64,000 nt of DNA from Ruegeria arenilitoris (lineage in GTDB: Bacteria; Pseudomonadota; Alphaproteobacteria; Rhodobacterales; Rhodobacteraceae): the NCBI RefSeq assembly GCF_042675705.1, contig NZ_JBHTJJ010000001.1; one strand, written 5' to 3'. Each line of letters begins with the position of its first letter. Within the stretch, counting starts at the first letter, position 1. The position numbers and the translations under genes are program-made. Positions 8,160 through 16,314 of the stretch are shown here, one piece after another. The notes beneath the pieces were generated by a model. The model made no database searches. It had not been told where the DNA came from and was given only the letters and a program-made list of their open reading frames with translations.

Positions 8160-9587
8160 TCAGTCGTGCGGCAGACTGCCAGCGCCGTGACCGGCCATTC
8201 CGCCCGAGACCTCTTCGGTCGACTCCTCGGCCAGTTCATGCGGCAGAATGAGGTTCAGCACGATGGCGATCAGCGCTGCGGGCAACAGTCCGCTTGTCAT
8301 CAGGATGCGGATTGTGTCCGGCAAGTGCTGAACCGCGCCGGGTTCCAGTTGCAAGCCAAGCCCGATCGACAGCGAGATAGCGAAGATCACCATGTTGCGG
8401 CGATTCCAGTCCACGTCAGACAACATCGAAATACCGGCAGCCACCACCATGCCGAACATGACGATCACGCCGCCCCCCAGAACTTCGATCGGAACAGTGC
8501 GTATGATGGCGCCGACCTTGGGAACAAGTCCGCACAGGATCAGGAACAGCGCACCAATCGTGACGACATGGCGGCTCATGACACCGGTCATCGCGATCAG
8601 ACCAACGTTCTGACTGAACGAGGTATTCGGCAAACCGCCAAAGATACCGGCGACGGCCGTGCCAACACCATCTGCGTAGGTCGCTCCCGCGATCTCTTTG
8701 TCCGTGGCCTCGCGACCCGCGCCGCCTTTGGTAATGCCCGAAACGTCACCGACGGTTTCGACCGCTGACACGAAAGCCATGAGGCAGAACCCGATCACCG
8801 CCGCCAGCGAAAACTCGAACCCATATTTGAAGGGAACCGGCAGCGCGAAACCAGCAGCCCGCGACCAGCTTGTTCCGATGGCTTCGAACGTCACCATCCC
8901 GACCATCAGGGCGTAGACATAGCCGACAGCCAATCCGACCAAAACCGCAGACACCGACAGCATTCCGCGGGCAAAGAACTTGAGGCCCAGCGTGACGATC
9001 ACGACGACCAGTGCCGCAGACCAGTTGAGCAGCGATCCGTATTCCGGCGTACCGATCGCAGGAACACCACCCGCCGCATACTGGATGCCGACCTTGACCA
9101 GTGCCAATCCGATCATCGTCACAACAAGCCCCGTGACCAATGGCGGCAGAGCGAAGCGGATCTTGCCAATGAACATCCCAAGGCAGGCGTGAAAGATACC
9201 GCCGATCAGAACGCCTCCGAACAGCGCGGCAAGGGCCTCGACGCCCTTGCCAGCCACCAATGGGATCATGATTGGCAGGAACGCAAAGCTTGTTCCCTGA
9301 ACGATGGGCAATGCCGCACCAACCGGGCCCAGCGTGATGGTCTGCAACAAGGTCGCCAGCCCTGCAAACAGCATCGACATCTGGATCAGATACAGCAGCT
9401 CGGGAAAATCGGGCGAGTTCGACCCGAAGCCAAACCCGGCCGCACCGGCCACGATGATGGCGGGGGTCACGTTTGACACAAACATTGCCAGAACGTGCTG
9501 AATCCCAAGTGGTATCGCCTTGTGCAGCGCGGGCGTGTAATTCGGATCCCGAAGCTGATCGGGTGTTCCTATCGAAGTTTCGGCCAT
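8160..9587 (-). CDS. NCS2-family purine (xanthine/urate) permease
   Basis: A 475-residue inner-membrane symporter of the nucleobase:cation symporter-2 family, with about 12-14 hydrophobic segments. The signature QNVGLIAMTGV around residue 330 and the first-helix region LGIQHVLAMFVSNVTPAII mark it as a member; the 'QN' signature and the surrounding urate-degradation genes favour urate or xanthine over uracil. It sits upstream of ureidoglycolate lyase in the opposite transcription block. A histidine in the first helix (QHVL), important in characterised purine members, is present. The exact substrate is inferred from context. Confidence 0.85.
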   Translation of the reverse strand: MAETSIGTPDQLRDPNYTPALHKAIPLGIQHVLAMFVSNVTPAIIVAGAAGFGFGSNSPDFPELLYLIQMSMLFAGLATLLQTITLGPVGAALPIVQGTSFAFLPIMIPLVAGKGVEALAALFGGVLIGGIFHACLGMFIGKIRFALPPLVTGLVVTMIGLALVKVGIQYAAGGVPAIGTPEYGSLLNWSAALVVVIVTLGLKFFARGMLSVSAVLVGLAVGYVYALMVGMVTFEAIGTSWSRAAGFALPVPFKYGFEFSLAAVIGFCLMAFVSAVETVGDVSGITKGGAGREATDKEIAGATYADGVGTAVAGIFGGLPNTSFSQNVGLIAMTGVMSRHVVTIGALFLILCGLVPKVGAIIRTVPIEVLGGGVIVMFGMVVAAGISMLSDVDWNRRNMVIFAISLSIGLGLQLEPGAVQHLPDTIRILMTSGLLPAALIAIVLNLILPHELAEESTEEVSGGMAGHGAGSLPHD

Positions 9588-9653
9588 GATCTCAACTGTC
9601 TCCCTGTTTTCTCATGGGGGTCTTGCCGCTTCTCCGACGGCTTCAAAATTGGC

Positions 9654-10142
9654 TTAGCGTTCAACTACCTCGTAAGGGGTGTCGAACCAGTGCTCCTCGA
9701 GGTTTGCACCCGAACCGATACGGTCGACTACAGCGAACAGGCCAGGCGCGTGCAGCGGCGTCAGCACGCCATGCCACGTGCCCCGATGGTAGTTCACGGC
9801 CTGCCCTGGCTGCGTCACGAAGGCCTGCGGCTGGCCCGGAACGCCATTCTCATCCGGCGCGACGATCACCAGGAACGGCTGGTGGGACATGGGAATGAAG
9901 GCCTGGCTGCCCTGAGGGTGACGTTCGACCATGTCCAGTTGATAGGGCAATGTCCTTGGGTTGGCGTCGAACAGGCTGATCCCCGCGCGCCCGTCCGCAA
10001 AATCCAGAACCGCCCGGTCATGGTATCGCCCACACTGACCCTGGTTGATGATCTTGTCCGGCGCGCCCGAAACGTCGAGCACGTCGCCGAACGGCGCAAA
10101 GGCTTGGGCCGTCAGCGGCGCGATATGGACGACTCGCGTCAT
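9654..10142 (-). CDS. allA: Ureidoglycolate lyase
   Basis: A 162-residue ureidoglycolate lyase (AllA family), cleaving (S)-ureidoglycolate into glyoxylate and urea. The N-terminal IAPLTAQAFAPFGDVLD and the central GISLFDANPRTLPYQLDMVE, QAFIPMS and NYHRGTWHGVLTPL segments are typical of the family, and the length is standard. Its start codon overlaps the stop of the allantoinase/OHCU decarboxylase gene (ATGA), so both are translated from one message, placing the last ureide step directly with earlier ones. Confidence 0.9.
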   Translation of the reverse strand: MTRVVHIAPLTAQAFAPFGDVLDVSGAPDKIINQGQCGRYHDRAVLDFADGRAGISLFDANPRTLPYQLDMVERHPQGSQAFIPMSHQPFLVIVAPDENGVPGQPQAFVTQPGQAVNYHRGTWHGVLTPLHAPGLFAVVDRIGSGANLEEHWFDTPYEVVER

Positions 10143-11575
10143 GAGGGCAGCACGTCGCGCAGCCGGAACTCGGCGATGCGCTCGACCTGACAGCAGGCTT
10201 CGGCGAGCTCGGTCTCGCGGTCATTCTCGATGCGCCGCTGGAACGCATGCAGGATCGAGGCCTTGTCGTGGTCGCGCACCGCGATGATGAAGGGAAAGCC
10301 GAATTTTTCGGTGTAACGCGTGTTCAAATCGGTGAAGGCGTCGCGCTCGGCGTCGGTCAGGGCGTCCAACCCGGCCGAGGCCTGCTCGGAGGTGCTTTCG
10401 GCCGTCAGGCGTTTGGCCTGTGCCAGCTTTCCCGCCAGATCCGGATGCGCGGTCAGAACGCCAAGGCGTTCCTCGGGCAAGGCCGAACGGAACACCCGCG
10501 CCAGCGCGTTGTGCAGCCCGCCCGCCGTATCATGGGCGGGGCCCAGTTCCAGCGCCCAGGCGCGCTCGGCGATCCAGGGCGAATGTTCGAAAATGCCGCC
10601 ATAGGCCGCCACGAAGGCATCGCGGTCCATCTGCGAGGGGCGTGGGCGATCCTGCGGCGGATGATGCGCCGCCCAGTGTGCGGCAATCTGCAACCGGGTC
10701 GCGAACCATACATCGGAGAAGCCGCGCGCATAGTCCAGGAACCGCTTCAGCGCCATCACCCGGCCCGGTCGGCCGATCAGGCGGCAATGCAGACCGATCG
10801 ACAACATCTTGGGCGCGCCCGCCTGCCCCTCGGCATAGAGCGCATCGAAACTGTCGCGGAGATAGGCGAAGAACTGATCGCCCGAGTTGAACCCCTGCGG
10901 CGTGGCAAAGCGCATGTCGTTGCAGTCCAGCGTATAGGGCACGATCAGCTGATCGCGTCCGCTGACGTGCATCCAATAGGGCAGATCGTCAGCATAGGTG
11001 TCGGCCACATAGGCAAACCCGCCTTCCTCGGCCACCAGCCGAACGGTGTTGTCCGAGCACCGCCCCGTGTACCAGCCGCGCGGGCGGTCTCCGACCACCT
11101 CAGTGTGCAGGCGGATCGCCTCGGCGATCTGGGCGCGCTCTTCCTCTTCGGGCATGTCCTTGTGTTCGACCCATTTCAAGCCGTGGCTGGCGATCTCCCA
11201 ACCGGCGGATTTCATCGCCGCCACCTGATCGGGCGAGCGCGCCAGCGCGGTGGCCACGCCATAGACGGTCACCGGCAAATCGGCCATCAGGCGATGCAGC
11301 CGCCAGAAACCGGCGCGGGCGCCGTATTCATATATGGATTCCATGTTCCAATGCCGCTGGCCCGGCCAGGGTGCGGCACCGACGATTTCGGACAGAAACG
11401 CCTCGGACGCGGCGTCGCCATGCAAAACGCAGTTTTCACCGCCCTCCTCGTAGTTCAGCACGATCTGCACTGCCAGCTTGGCCCCGCCCGGCCACTGGGC
11501 TTCTGGCGGGTTGGCTCCGTATCCAATCATGTCGCGGGGGTATCGGGGGGGCTGCATTCTGCTTTCCGTCTTCAA
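10139..11575 (-). CDS. puuE: Bifunctional allantoinase (PuuE) / OHCU decarboxylase
   Basis: A 478-residue fusion. Residues about 1-310 are a metal-independent allantoinase of the PuuE polysaccharide-deacetylase-like family (start MQPPRYPRDMIGYGANPPEA, then NYEEGGENC, EIASHGLKW, RPRGWYTGRCSDNT, GLHCRLIGRPGR). Residues about 315-478 are a 2-oxo-4-hydroxy-4-carboxy-5-ureidoimidazoline decarboxylase (DAFVAAYGGIFEHSPWIAE, LGVLTAHPDLAGKLA, NTRYTEKFGFPFIIAVR). The decarboxylase makes (S)-allantoin and the allantoinase opens it to allantoate, so consecutive reactions are on one chain. Full activity of both parts is expected because the key motifs are intact. It overlaps allA. Confidence 0.9.
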   Translation of the reverse strand: MKTESRMQPPRYPRDMIGYGANPPEAQWPGGAKLAVQIVLNYEEGGENCVLHGDAASEAFLSEIVGAAPWPGQRHWNMESIYEYGARAGFWRLHRLMADLPVTVYGVATALARSPDQVAAMKSAGWEIASHGLKWVEHKDMPEEEERAQIAEAIRLHTEVVGDRPRGWYTGRCSDNTVRLVAEEGGFAYVADTYADDLPYWMHVSGRDQLIVPYTLDCNDMRFATPQGFNSGDQFFAYLRDSFDALYAEGQAGAPKMLSIGLHCRLIGRPGRVMALKRFLDYARGFSDVWFATRLQIAAHWAAHHPPQDRPRPSQMDRDAFVAAYGGIFEHSPWIAERAWALELGPAHDTAGGLHNALARVFRSALPEERLGVLTAHPDLAGKLAQAKRLTAESTSEQASAGLDALTDAERDAFTDLNTRYTEKFGFPFIIAVRDHDKASILHAFQRRIENDRETELAEACCQVERIAEFRLRDVLPS

Positions 11576-11759
11576 TTTCAGGCTTCCATTCGGTTTATCC
11601 CATAAAACCGTGATGGATTATCAAATCAATCCGAACGCTGTTTCCGGTTGTTTCAGCGTTCCCTGTGCCATGGCCTTTGCCGCAAGATGGGCAATGCAAA
11701 CCGGATTGCCTAAAATGGCATCCAAACACGAAACGTGCAGACAACAACAGGAGCAACTC

Positions 11760-12116
11760 GTGGCAGGTTATCTGACGACCCACGTTCTGGACACGGCGCG
11801 CGGATGTCCGGCCGAGGGGCTGAAAATCGCGTTGTACCGGGTGTCCGGCAATTCGCACCGGAAACTGGTTGAGATGGAAACCAACGCGGACGGGCGCACC
11901 GACAGCCCCATCCTGCCGGAAAAGACTTTCAAGACCGGTATCTACGAGTTGATCTTCTTTGCGGGGGACTACCTACGTGCCTCCGGACAAGCCGTTGAAG
12001 ACCCTCTTTTCCTTGATCAAATACCGATCCGGTTTGGCATGTCCGACCCCGAGGCGCATTACCACGTGCCGCTTTTACTGTCGCCATTCGGGTATTCGAC
12101 CTACCGGGGCAGCTGA
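11760..12116 (+). CDS. uraH: 5-hydroxyisourate hydrolase (transthyretin-like)
   Basis: A 118-residue hydroxyisourate hydrolase, the transthyretin-related enzyme that hydrolyses HIU, the product of urate oxidation, to OHCU. The N-terminal GYLTTHVLDTARGCPAEGL contains the conserved catalytic histidine, and the chain ends with the diagnostic YRGS. I chose the GTG at 11760 because an AGGAG lies six bases before it and it gives the family N-terminus; the open frame upstream (from 11478) overlaps the start region of puuE and has no family similarity. It converges on the LysR gene 4 bases away. Confidence 0.9.
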   Translation: MAGYLTTHVLDTARGCPAEGLKIALYRVSGNSHRKLVEMETNADGRTDSPILPEKTFKTGIYELIFFAGDYLRASGQAVEDPLFLDQIPIRFGMSDPEAHYHVPLLLSPFGYSTYRGS

Positions 12117-12120
12117 CCCC

Positions 12121-13035
12121 TCAGACCTGCGACGTCCGCACCACGTCGCCGATCCGCGAGATCATGAAATCCATGAACAGGCGCGCCTTGGGGTCCTGAT
12201 GACGCCGATGCGTGTAGAGACACGCCATCTGGACTGAAACCGGTGGCGTGTCGACGGCAACGGGCACCAATCGCCCGGCCTTGAGATGCTCGGCCACTTC
12301 AAAAACAGGTTTCATCGCGATCCCCTGCCCAGCCAGCGCCCAATCAGTCAGAACATCGCCGTCGTCGCACTCGAACCGCCCGGACACCGCAAACCGTTTC
12401 GGTCCTTCGGCTGTCTGCAGTAGCCATTGGAACTCGGTCGCCCCGGGGAATCGCAGGTTCAGACATTCGTGCCGGTCCGAGATCAGGTCCGCCCCGGTCC
12501 GGGGCATGCCTCGGCGCGCGACATAGTCTGGCGCAGCACACAAGACACGCTGGCAATCCGCGATTTTGCGAATCCGCAAAGTGCTGTCTTCGGGTTGACC
12601 GATGAAGAACGCCAGATCCAGCCCTTCGGTCGTGAGATCAACAGACCTGTCCGTCAGACGCAGCCGCACGTCAATCTCGGGGTAGTCGGCAAGAAATTCA
12701 GGCACTTGAGGCGCCAACAGCCTTCGCCCGACCCCCAGTGGAGCCGCAACAAAAAGCGATCCCCGGGGCGCTTCGGTCAGGTGCACGACCTGCGCCTCGG
12801 CCTCGTTCACGGCATCCAGAACCGCAACCGCACCGGGGTAGAACGCCCGGCCCTGCTCGGTCGGGCTGAGGTTTCGGGTGGTACGCTGGAACAATCGCAC
12901 ACCCAAATGATCTTCGAGCTGGGAAATCCGCGCCGAAGTCACCGCTGGCGAGATTCGCAGATCGCGTCCGGCCGCGGACATGCTGCCAAGATCATAGACC
13001 CGGACAAAGGTACGGATATTGTCGAGATAGGACAT
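12121..13035 (-). CDS. LysR-family transcriptional regulator
   Basis: A 304-residue LysR regulator. Residues 1-60 form the winged helix-turn-helix (MSYLDNIRTFVRVYDLGS, then SPAVTSARISQLEDHLGVRLFQRTTRNLS); residues 90-300 form the effector-binding domain. It diverges from puuD with about 95 bases between the starts, the standard arrangement for a LysR activator of the neighbouring gene, and it is convergent with uraH. Control of urate oxidation by a purine intermediate is a reasonable inference, but the effector is unknown. The start at 13035 gives the usual length. Confidence 0.85.
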   Translation of the reverse strand: MSYLDNIRTFVRVYDLGSMSAAGRDLRISPAVTSARISQLEDHLGVRLFQRTTRNLSPTEQGRAFYPGAVAVLDAVNEAEAQVVHLTEAPRGSLFVAAPLGVGRRLLAPQVPEFLADYPEIDVRLRLTDRSVDLTTEGLDLAFFIGQPEDSTLRIRKIADCQRVLCAAPDYVARRGMPRTGADLISDRHECLNLRFPGATEFQWLLQTAEGPKRFAVSGRFECDDGDVLTDWALAGQGIAMKPVFEVAEHLKAGRLVPVAVDTPPVSVQMACLYTHRRHQDPKARLFMDFMISRIGDVVRTSQV

Positions 13036-13130
13036 CTTTTCGTTTTTTTTGATACAGTTTGACAATATACGGGAATACCGAAGAAAACCCCGTTTGCCTA
13101 GTGTGTCGGCAAGCAATCGGAGAGCTTTGC
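13036..13130. promoter_or_regulatory. Divergent lysR/puuD control region
   Basis: This 95-base AT-rich gap holds a TTGACA at about 13060, in the direction of puuD, followed by a weak -10 region, and an A/T-rich run next to the lysR start. LysR proteins normally bind in such gaps; I see a short dyad, CGG-gaata-CCG, but no convincing full T-N11-A palindrome. Confidence 0.4.
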
Positions 13131-14354
13131 ATGTATGAATTCGCCGTGTTCTGGGACTGGATGGCATTTGCGGTGCGGTGGCTGCATGTCATCACGGCAA
13201 TCGCCTGGATCGGATCGTCGTTCTATTTCATCGCGCTGGATCTTGGCCTGAACCGCGACATCCCCGGACCTGCGGATGGCGAGGAATGGCAGGTGCATGG
13301 CGGCGGCTTCTACCATATCCAGAAATACCTCGTGGCGCCCGAGCGGATGCCCGACCACCTGACCTGGTTCAAATGGGAAAGCTATGCAACCTGGCTCAGC
13401 GGCGCGGCACTGCTGATGATCGTCTACTGGGTGGGCGGCGAGCTGTATCTGATCGACGCACAGAAGGCCGATCTGGCGCTGTGGCAGGGCATCCTGATCT
13501 CGGCGGCATCGCTGACCGTGGGCTGGCTGATCTATGATTTCCTGTGCAAATCGGGCCTGGGCGAGCGTCCGACCCTGTTGATGCTGCTGCTGTTCGTTCT
13601 GCTGGTGGCGATGGGCTGGGGATACAACCAGATCTTCACCGGCCGCGCGATGATGCTGCATCTGGGCGCCTTCACCGCCACGATCATGACGGCCAATGTG
13701 TTTTTCATCATCATGCCCAACCAACGGATCGTGGTGGATGACCTGAAAAATGGCCGCACCCCGGACCCGAAATACGGCAAGATCGCCAAGCTGCGCTCGA
13801 CCCACAACAACTATCTGACTTTGCCGGTGGTCTTCCTGATGCTGTCGAACCATTACCCGCTGGCCTTTGCGACCGAATACAACTGGATCATCGCGGCGCT
13901 GGTGTTCCTGATGGGCGTCACCATCCGGCACTATTTCAACACACGCCACGCCCGGGCCGGCAACCCGACCTGGACCTGGCTTGTGACGGCCCTGCTGTTC
14001 ATCGCCATCATGTGGCTGTCCACTGCGCCGATGTACAAACCGCTGGAAGAGGCCGAGGCGCAGCCCCTGACCCAGTTCGAGGAGCGCTTTGTGCAGGCCA
14101 GCGGCTTTGAAGAAGCCCATGACGTCGTGCTGGGGCGCTGTTCGATGTGCCACGCGCGCGATCCCGTCTGGGACGGAATCCTCTGGGCCCCCAAGGGTGT
14201 TCTTCTGGAAACCGAAGGTGACATCGCCCGCAATGCCGAGCAAATCTATCTGCAGGCTGGCGTCAGCCACGCGATGCCGCCGGCCAACGTCACCTATATG
14301 GAACCCGAAGACCGCGAGGCCATTATCCGCTGGTTCCGAAACGCGGGCCTGTAG
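13131..14354 (+). CDS. puuD: Membrane urate oxidase PuuD with cytochrome c domain
   Basis: A 407-residue inner-membrane urate hydroxylase. The N-terminal ~300 residues carry about eight hydrophobic helices, with the histidines of RWLHVITAIAWIGSSFYF and HLGAFTATIMTANVFF typical of the family. The C-terminal ~90 residues are a cytochrome c domain with the haem site RCSMCH and a probable axial methionine in VSHAMPPANVTYM. PuuD oxidises urate to 5-hydroxyisourate and passes electrons to the respiratory chain rather than directly to oxygen. Start at 13131 has a CGGAGAG site. It diverges from the LysR gene; the product is handled by UraH at 11760. Confidence 0.92.
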   Translation: MYEFAVFWDWMAFAVRWLHVITAIAWIGSSFYFIALDLGLNRDIPGPADGEEWQVHGGGFYHIQKYLVAPERMPDHLTWFKWESYATWLSGAALLMIVYWVGGELYLIDAQKADLALWQGILISAASLTVGWLIYDFLCKSGLGERPTLLMLLLFVLLVAMGWGYNQIFTGRAMMLHLGAFTATIMTANVFFIIMPNQRIVVDDLKNGRTPDPKYGKIAKLRSTHNNYLTLPVVFLMLSNHYPLAFATEYNWIIAALVFLMGVTIRHYFNTRHARAGNPTWTWLVTALLFIAIMWLSTAPMYKPLEEAEAQPLTQFEERFVQASGFEEAHDVVLGRCSMCHARDPVWDGILWAPKGVLLETEGDIARNAEQIYLQAGVSHAMPPANVTYMEPEDREAIIRWFRNAGL

Positions 14355-14508
14355 CGGCAGCTTTTCCACAACTTCGCATGGGAACTGGGAAAACCGCGTT
14401 TATTTCTTTGCCTGAGCGGTTTGAGATGGTCTAACTATTCTCCAAGGGATCGTGACGCCGCGACAAGCGGCGCAAATCAATGCGGCCCGGGACAGGTGGA
14501 GCCATTTG

Positions 14509-16314
14509 ATGCAGGCGAGCAGGCGTAGGGGCGGTCTGAAGAACTGGTGCGCGGGTGTGTTTTTTGCCCTCGCCCCGACCTGTGCGATGGCACTGGAAAC
14601 ATCGCTTGCAGCGCCAGGTTTGTCGGACGACTTAAAAAAGCAGATTGAGGAAACGTCCTCGGTCATGACTGCCGACAACCGGGGTCTGGACACGCCGCTT
14701 GAAGTTCTGTCCGCCGCATTGTCGGATTACCGAACGATCGTGCAAATCCTCTATGATGCCGGATATTTCGGCCCGTCGGTCAGCATCAAACTGGACGGAA
14801 AGGAAGCGGCAGATCTCAGTTCGCTGAGCGTTCCTGCACAGATTAATCGGGCAACGATCACCATTCGCCCCGGCAAAGCGTACAATTTCGGAACCGCAGT
14901 CGTTCAGCCTCTGGCCCCCGATACCGAGTTGCCCGAAGAGTTTGCCTCCGGCAAGCTGGCCACGACCGGCGCCATTCAACAGGCGACTTCGGCCGGGATT
15001 CAGGCCTGGAAGGACGCGGGCCACGCCAAAGCCAAGCTGCGCGATCAACAGATCGTCGCCCGGCACGCACAGGCACAGTTGGACGCCCGGATCGACCTGG
15101 ACCAAGGACCGCGCCTGAAGTTCGGCAAGATGTATATCGAAGGCGGCACCGATGTCCGCCACAGCTCGATCGAAAAAATCGCCGGCTTCCCCTCGGGCGA
15201 GGTCTACTCGCCGGAAAAGCTGCAGAAAGTCGGCACACGGCTGCGGCGGACCGGTACGTTCAGCACCGTCTCGATCCAGGAACGGGACACGCCGAACCCG
15301 GACGGCACGCTGGATTTCGACGCCACTTTCGAGGACTTGCCCAAACGCCGCCTGACGTTCGGGGTCGAACTGGCCTCGCGCGATGGCTTGGACCTGACCG
15401 CGACCTGGACCCACCGCAACGTGTTCCGCCGCGCCCAGCGGCTGCGCTTTGAGGCCGCCATCCGAAACATCGGCGGGTCAGAGGATATCGACGGGCGGTT
15501 GGGTCTGCGTCTGGATCAGCCCGACCGACTGGGCCCCGACGACAATACCTTCTGGAGCGCACTGCTCGAGCGCCGAAACACCGACAACTACAGCGTGTCG
15601 GTTGCCTCGCTGACCTATGGTGCGCGGCGGACGTTCTCGGACGAGTTGTATGCCGAGGCGGCTGTGGGCTTTTCCATCTCGAACGCTGACGACGCCTATG
15701 GTGACGGCCGCAAGTTCCGATATTTCATCATTCCGTTCCGGTCCGAGTGGGACAAACGCGACAGCAAGGTCAGCGCCACCCGCGGGTATTACCTGGACAG
15801 CCAATTCATGCCCTTTGTCGGCATCTCGGGCACGGATACCGGGCTGCGCCTGTTTTTCGACGGTCGCGCCTATACCAGCCTGGGCACCGGCGGTCGGATC
15901 GTGCTGGCCGGGCGGGTGCAACTTGGATCGATCCTCGGCCCCCCGGCGGATGGTGTCACACCGGATTTCCTGTTCTTCTCGGGCGGCGCGGGCACCGTTC
16001 GCGGTCAGCCCTATGAAAGCCTTGGTGTCCCCGTCGGCACGGGCATTGCCGGCGGCAAGTCCTTTCTTGGCCTGTCGGGCGAGGTGCGCGGCAAGGTCAC
16101 TGAAAAGCTGTCTCTTGTTGGGTTTTACGACTACGGTATCGTGGACACGTCCTCGTTCATCGGCAGCGGCGCCGAGTACCACGCGGGCGCGGGCCTTGGC
16201 GTTCGGTACGATCTGGGCGGCTTCGGCCCGCTGAGGCTGGACCTGGCGGTGCCTGTACAAGGTGACACGGGCAACGGGCTGCAGTTCTATATCGGGATCG
16301 GGCAAGCATTTTGA
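14509..16314 (+). CDS. tamA: TamA-type outer membrane assembly protein (BamA/Omp85 family)
   Basis: A ~601-residue outer-membrane protein of the Omp85 superfamily. A signal sequence (GVFFALAPTCAMALE) is followed by POTRA domains (ADLSSLSVPAQINRATITI; DQGPRLKFGKMYIEGGTDV) and a C-terminal 16-strand-type barrel containing FFSGGAGTVRGQPYESLG, the family lid-loop motif, and ending in phenylalanine (GIGQAF). TamA works with TamB in moving proteins or lipids between the membranes. The ATG at 14509 has a GGTGGAG site; a GTG at 14452 is in frame but gives a worse signal peptide. The stop overlaps the tamB start. Confidence 0.88.
   Translation: MQASRRRGGLKNWCAGVFFALAPTCAMALETSLAAPGLSDDLKKQIEETSSVMTADNRGLDTPLEVLSAALSDYRTIVQILYDAGYFGPSVSIKLDGKEAADLSSLSVPAQINRATITIRPGKAYNFGTAVVQPLAPDTELPEEFASGKLATTGAIQQATSAGIQAWKDAGHAKAKLRDQQIVARHAQAQLDARIDLDQGPRLKFGKMYIEGGTDVRHSSIEKIAGFPSGEVYSPEKLQKVGTRLRRTGTFSTVSIQERDTPNPDGTLDFDATFEDLPKRRLTFGVELASRDGLDLTATWTHRNVFRRAQRLRFEAAIRNIGGSEDIDGRLGLRLDQPDRLGPDDNTFWSALLERRNTDNYSVSVASLTYGARRTFSDELYAEAAVGFSISNADDAYGDGRKFRYFIIPFRSEWDKRDSKVSATRGYYLDSQFMPFVGISGTDTGLRLFFDGRAYTSLGTGGRIVLAGRVQLGSILGPPADGVTPDFLFFSGGAGTVRGQPYESLGVPVGTGIAGGKSFLGLSGEVRGKVTEKLSLVGFYDYGIVDTSSFIGSGAEYHAGAGLGVRYDLGGFGPLRLDLAVPVQGDTGNGLQFYIGIGQAF

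Noticed and set aside
12427..13062. 211-residue frame opposite the LysR gene
   Set aside because: Antisense to the helix-turn-helix and effector domains of a clear LysR regulator.
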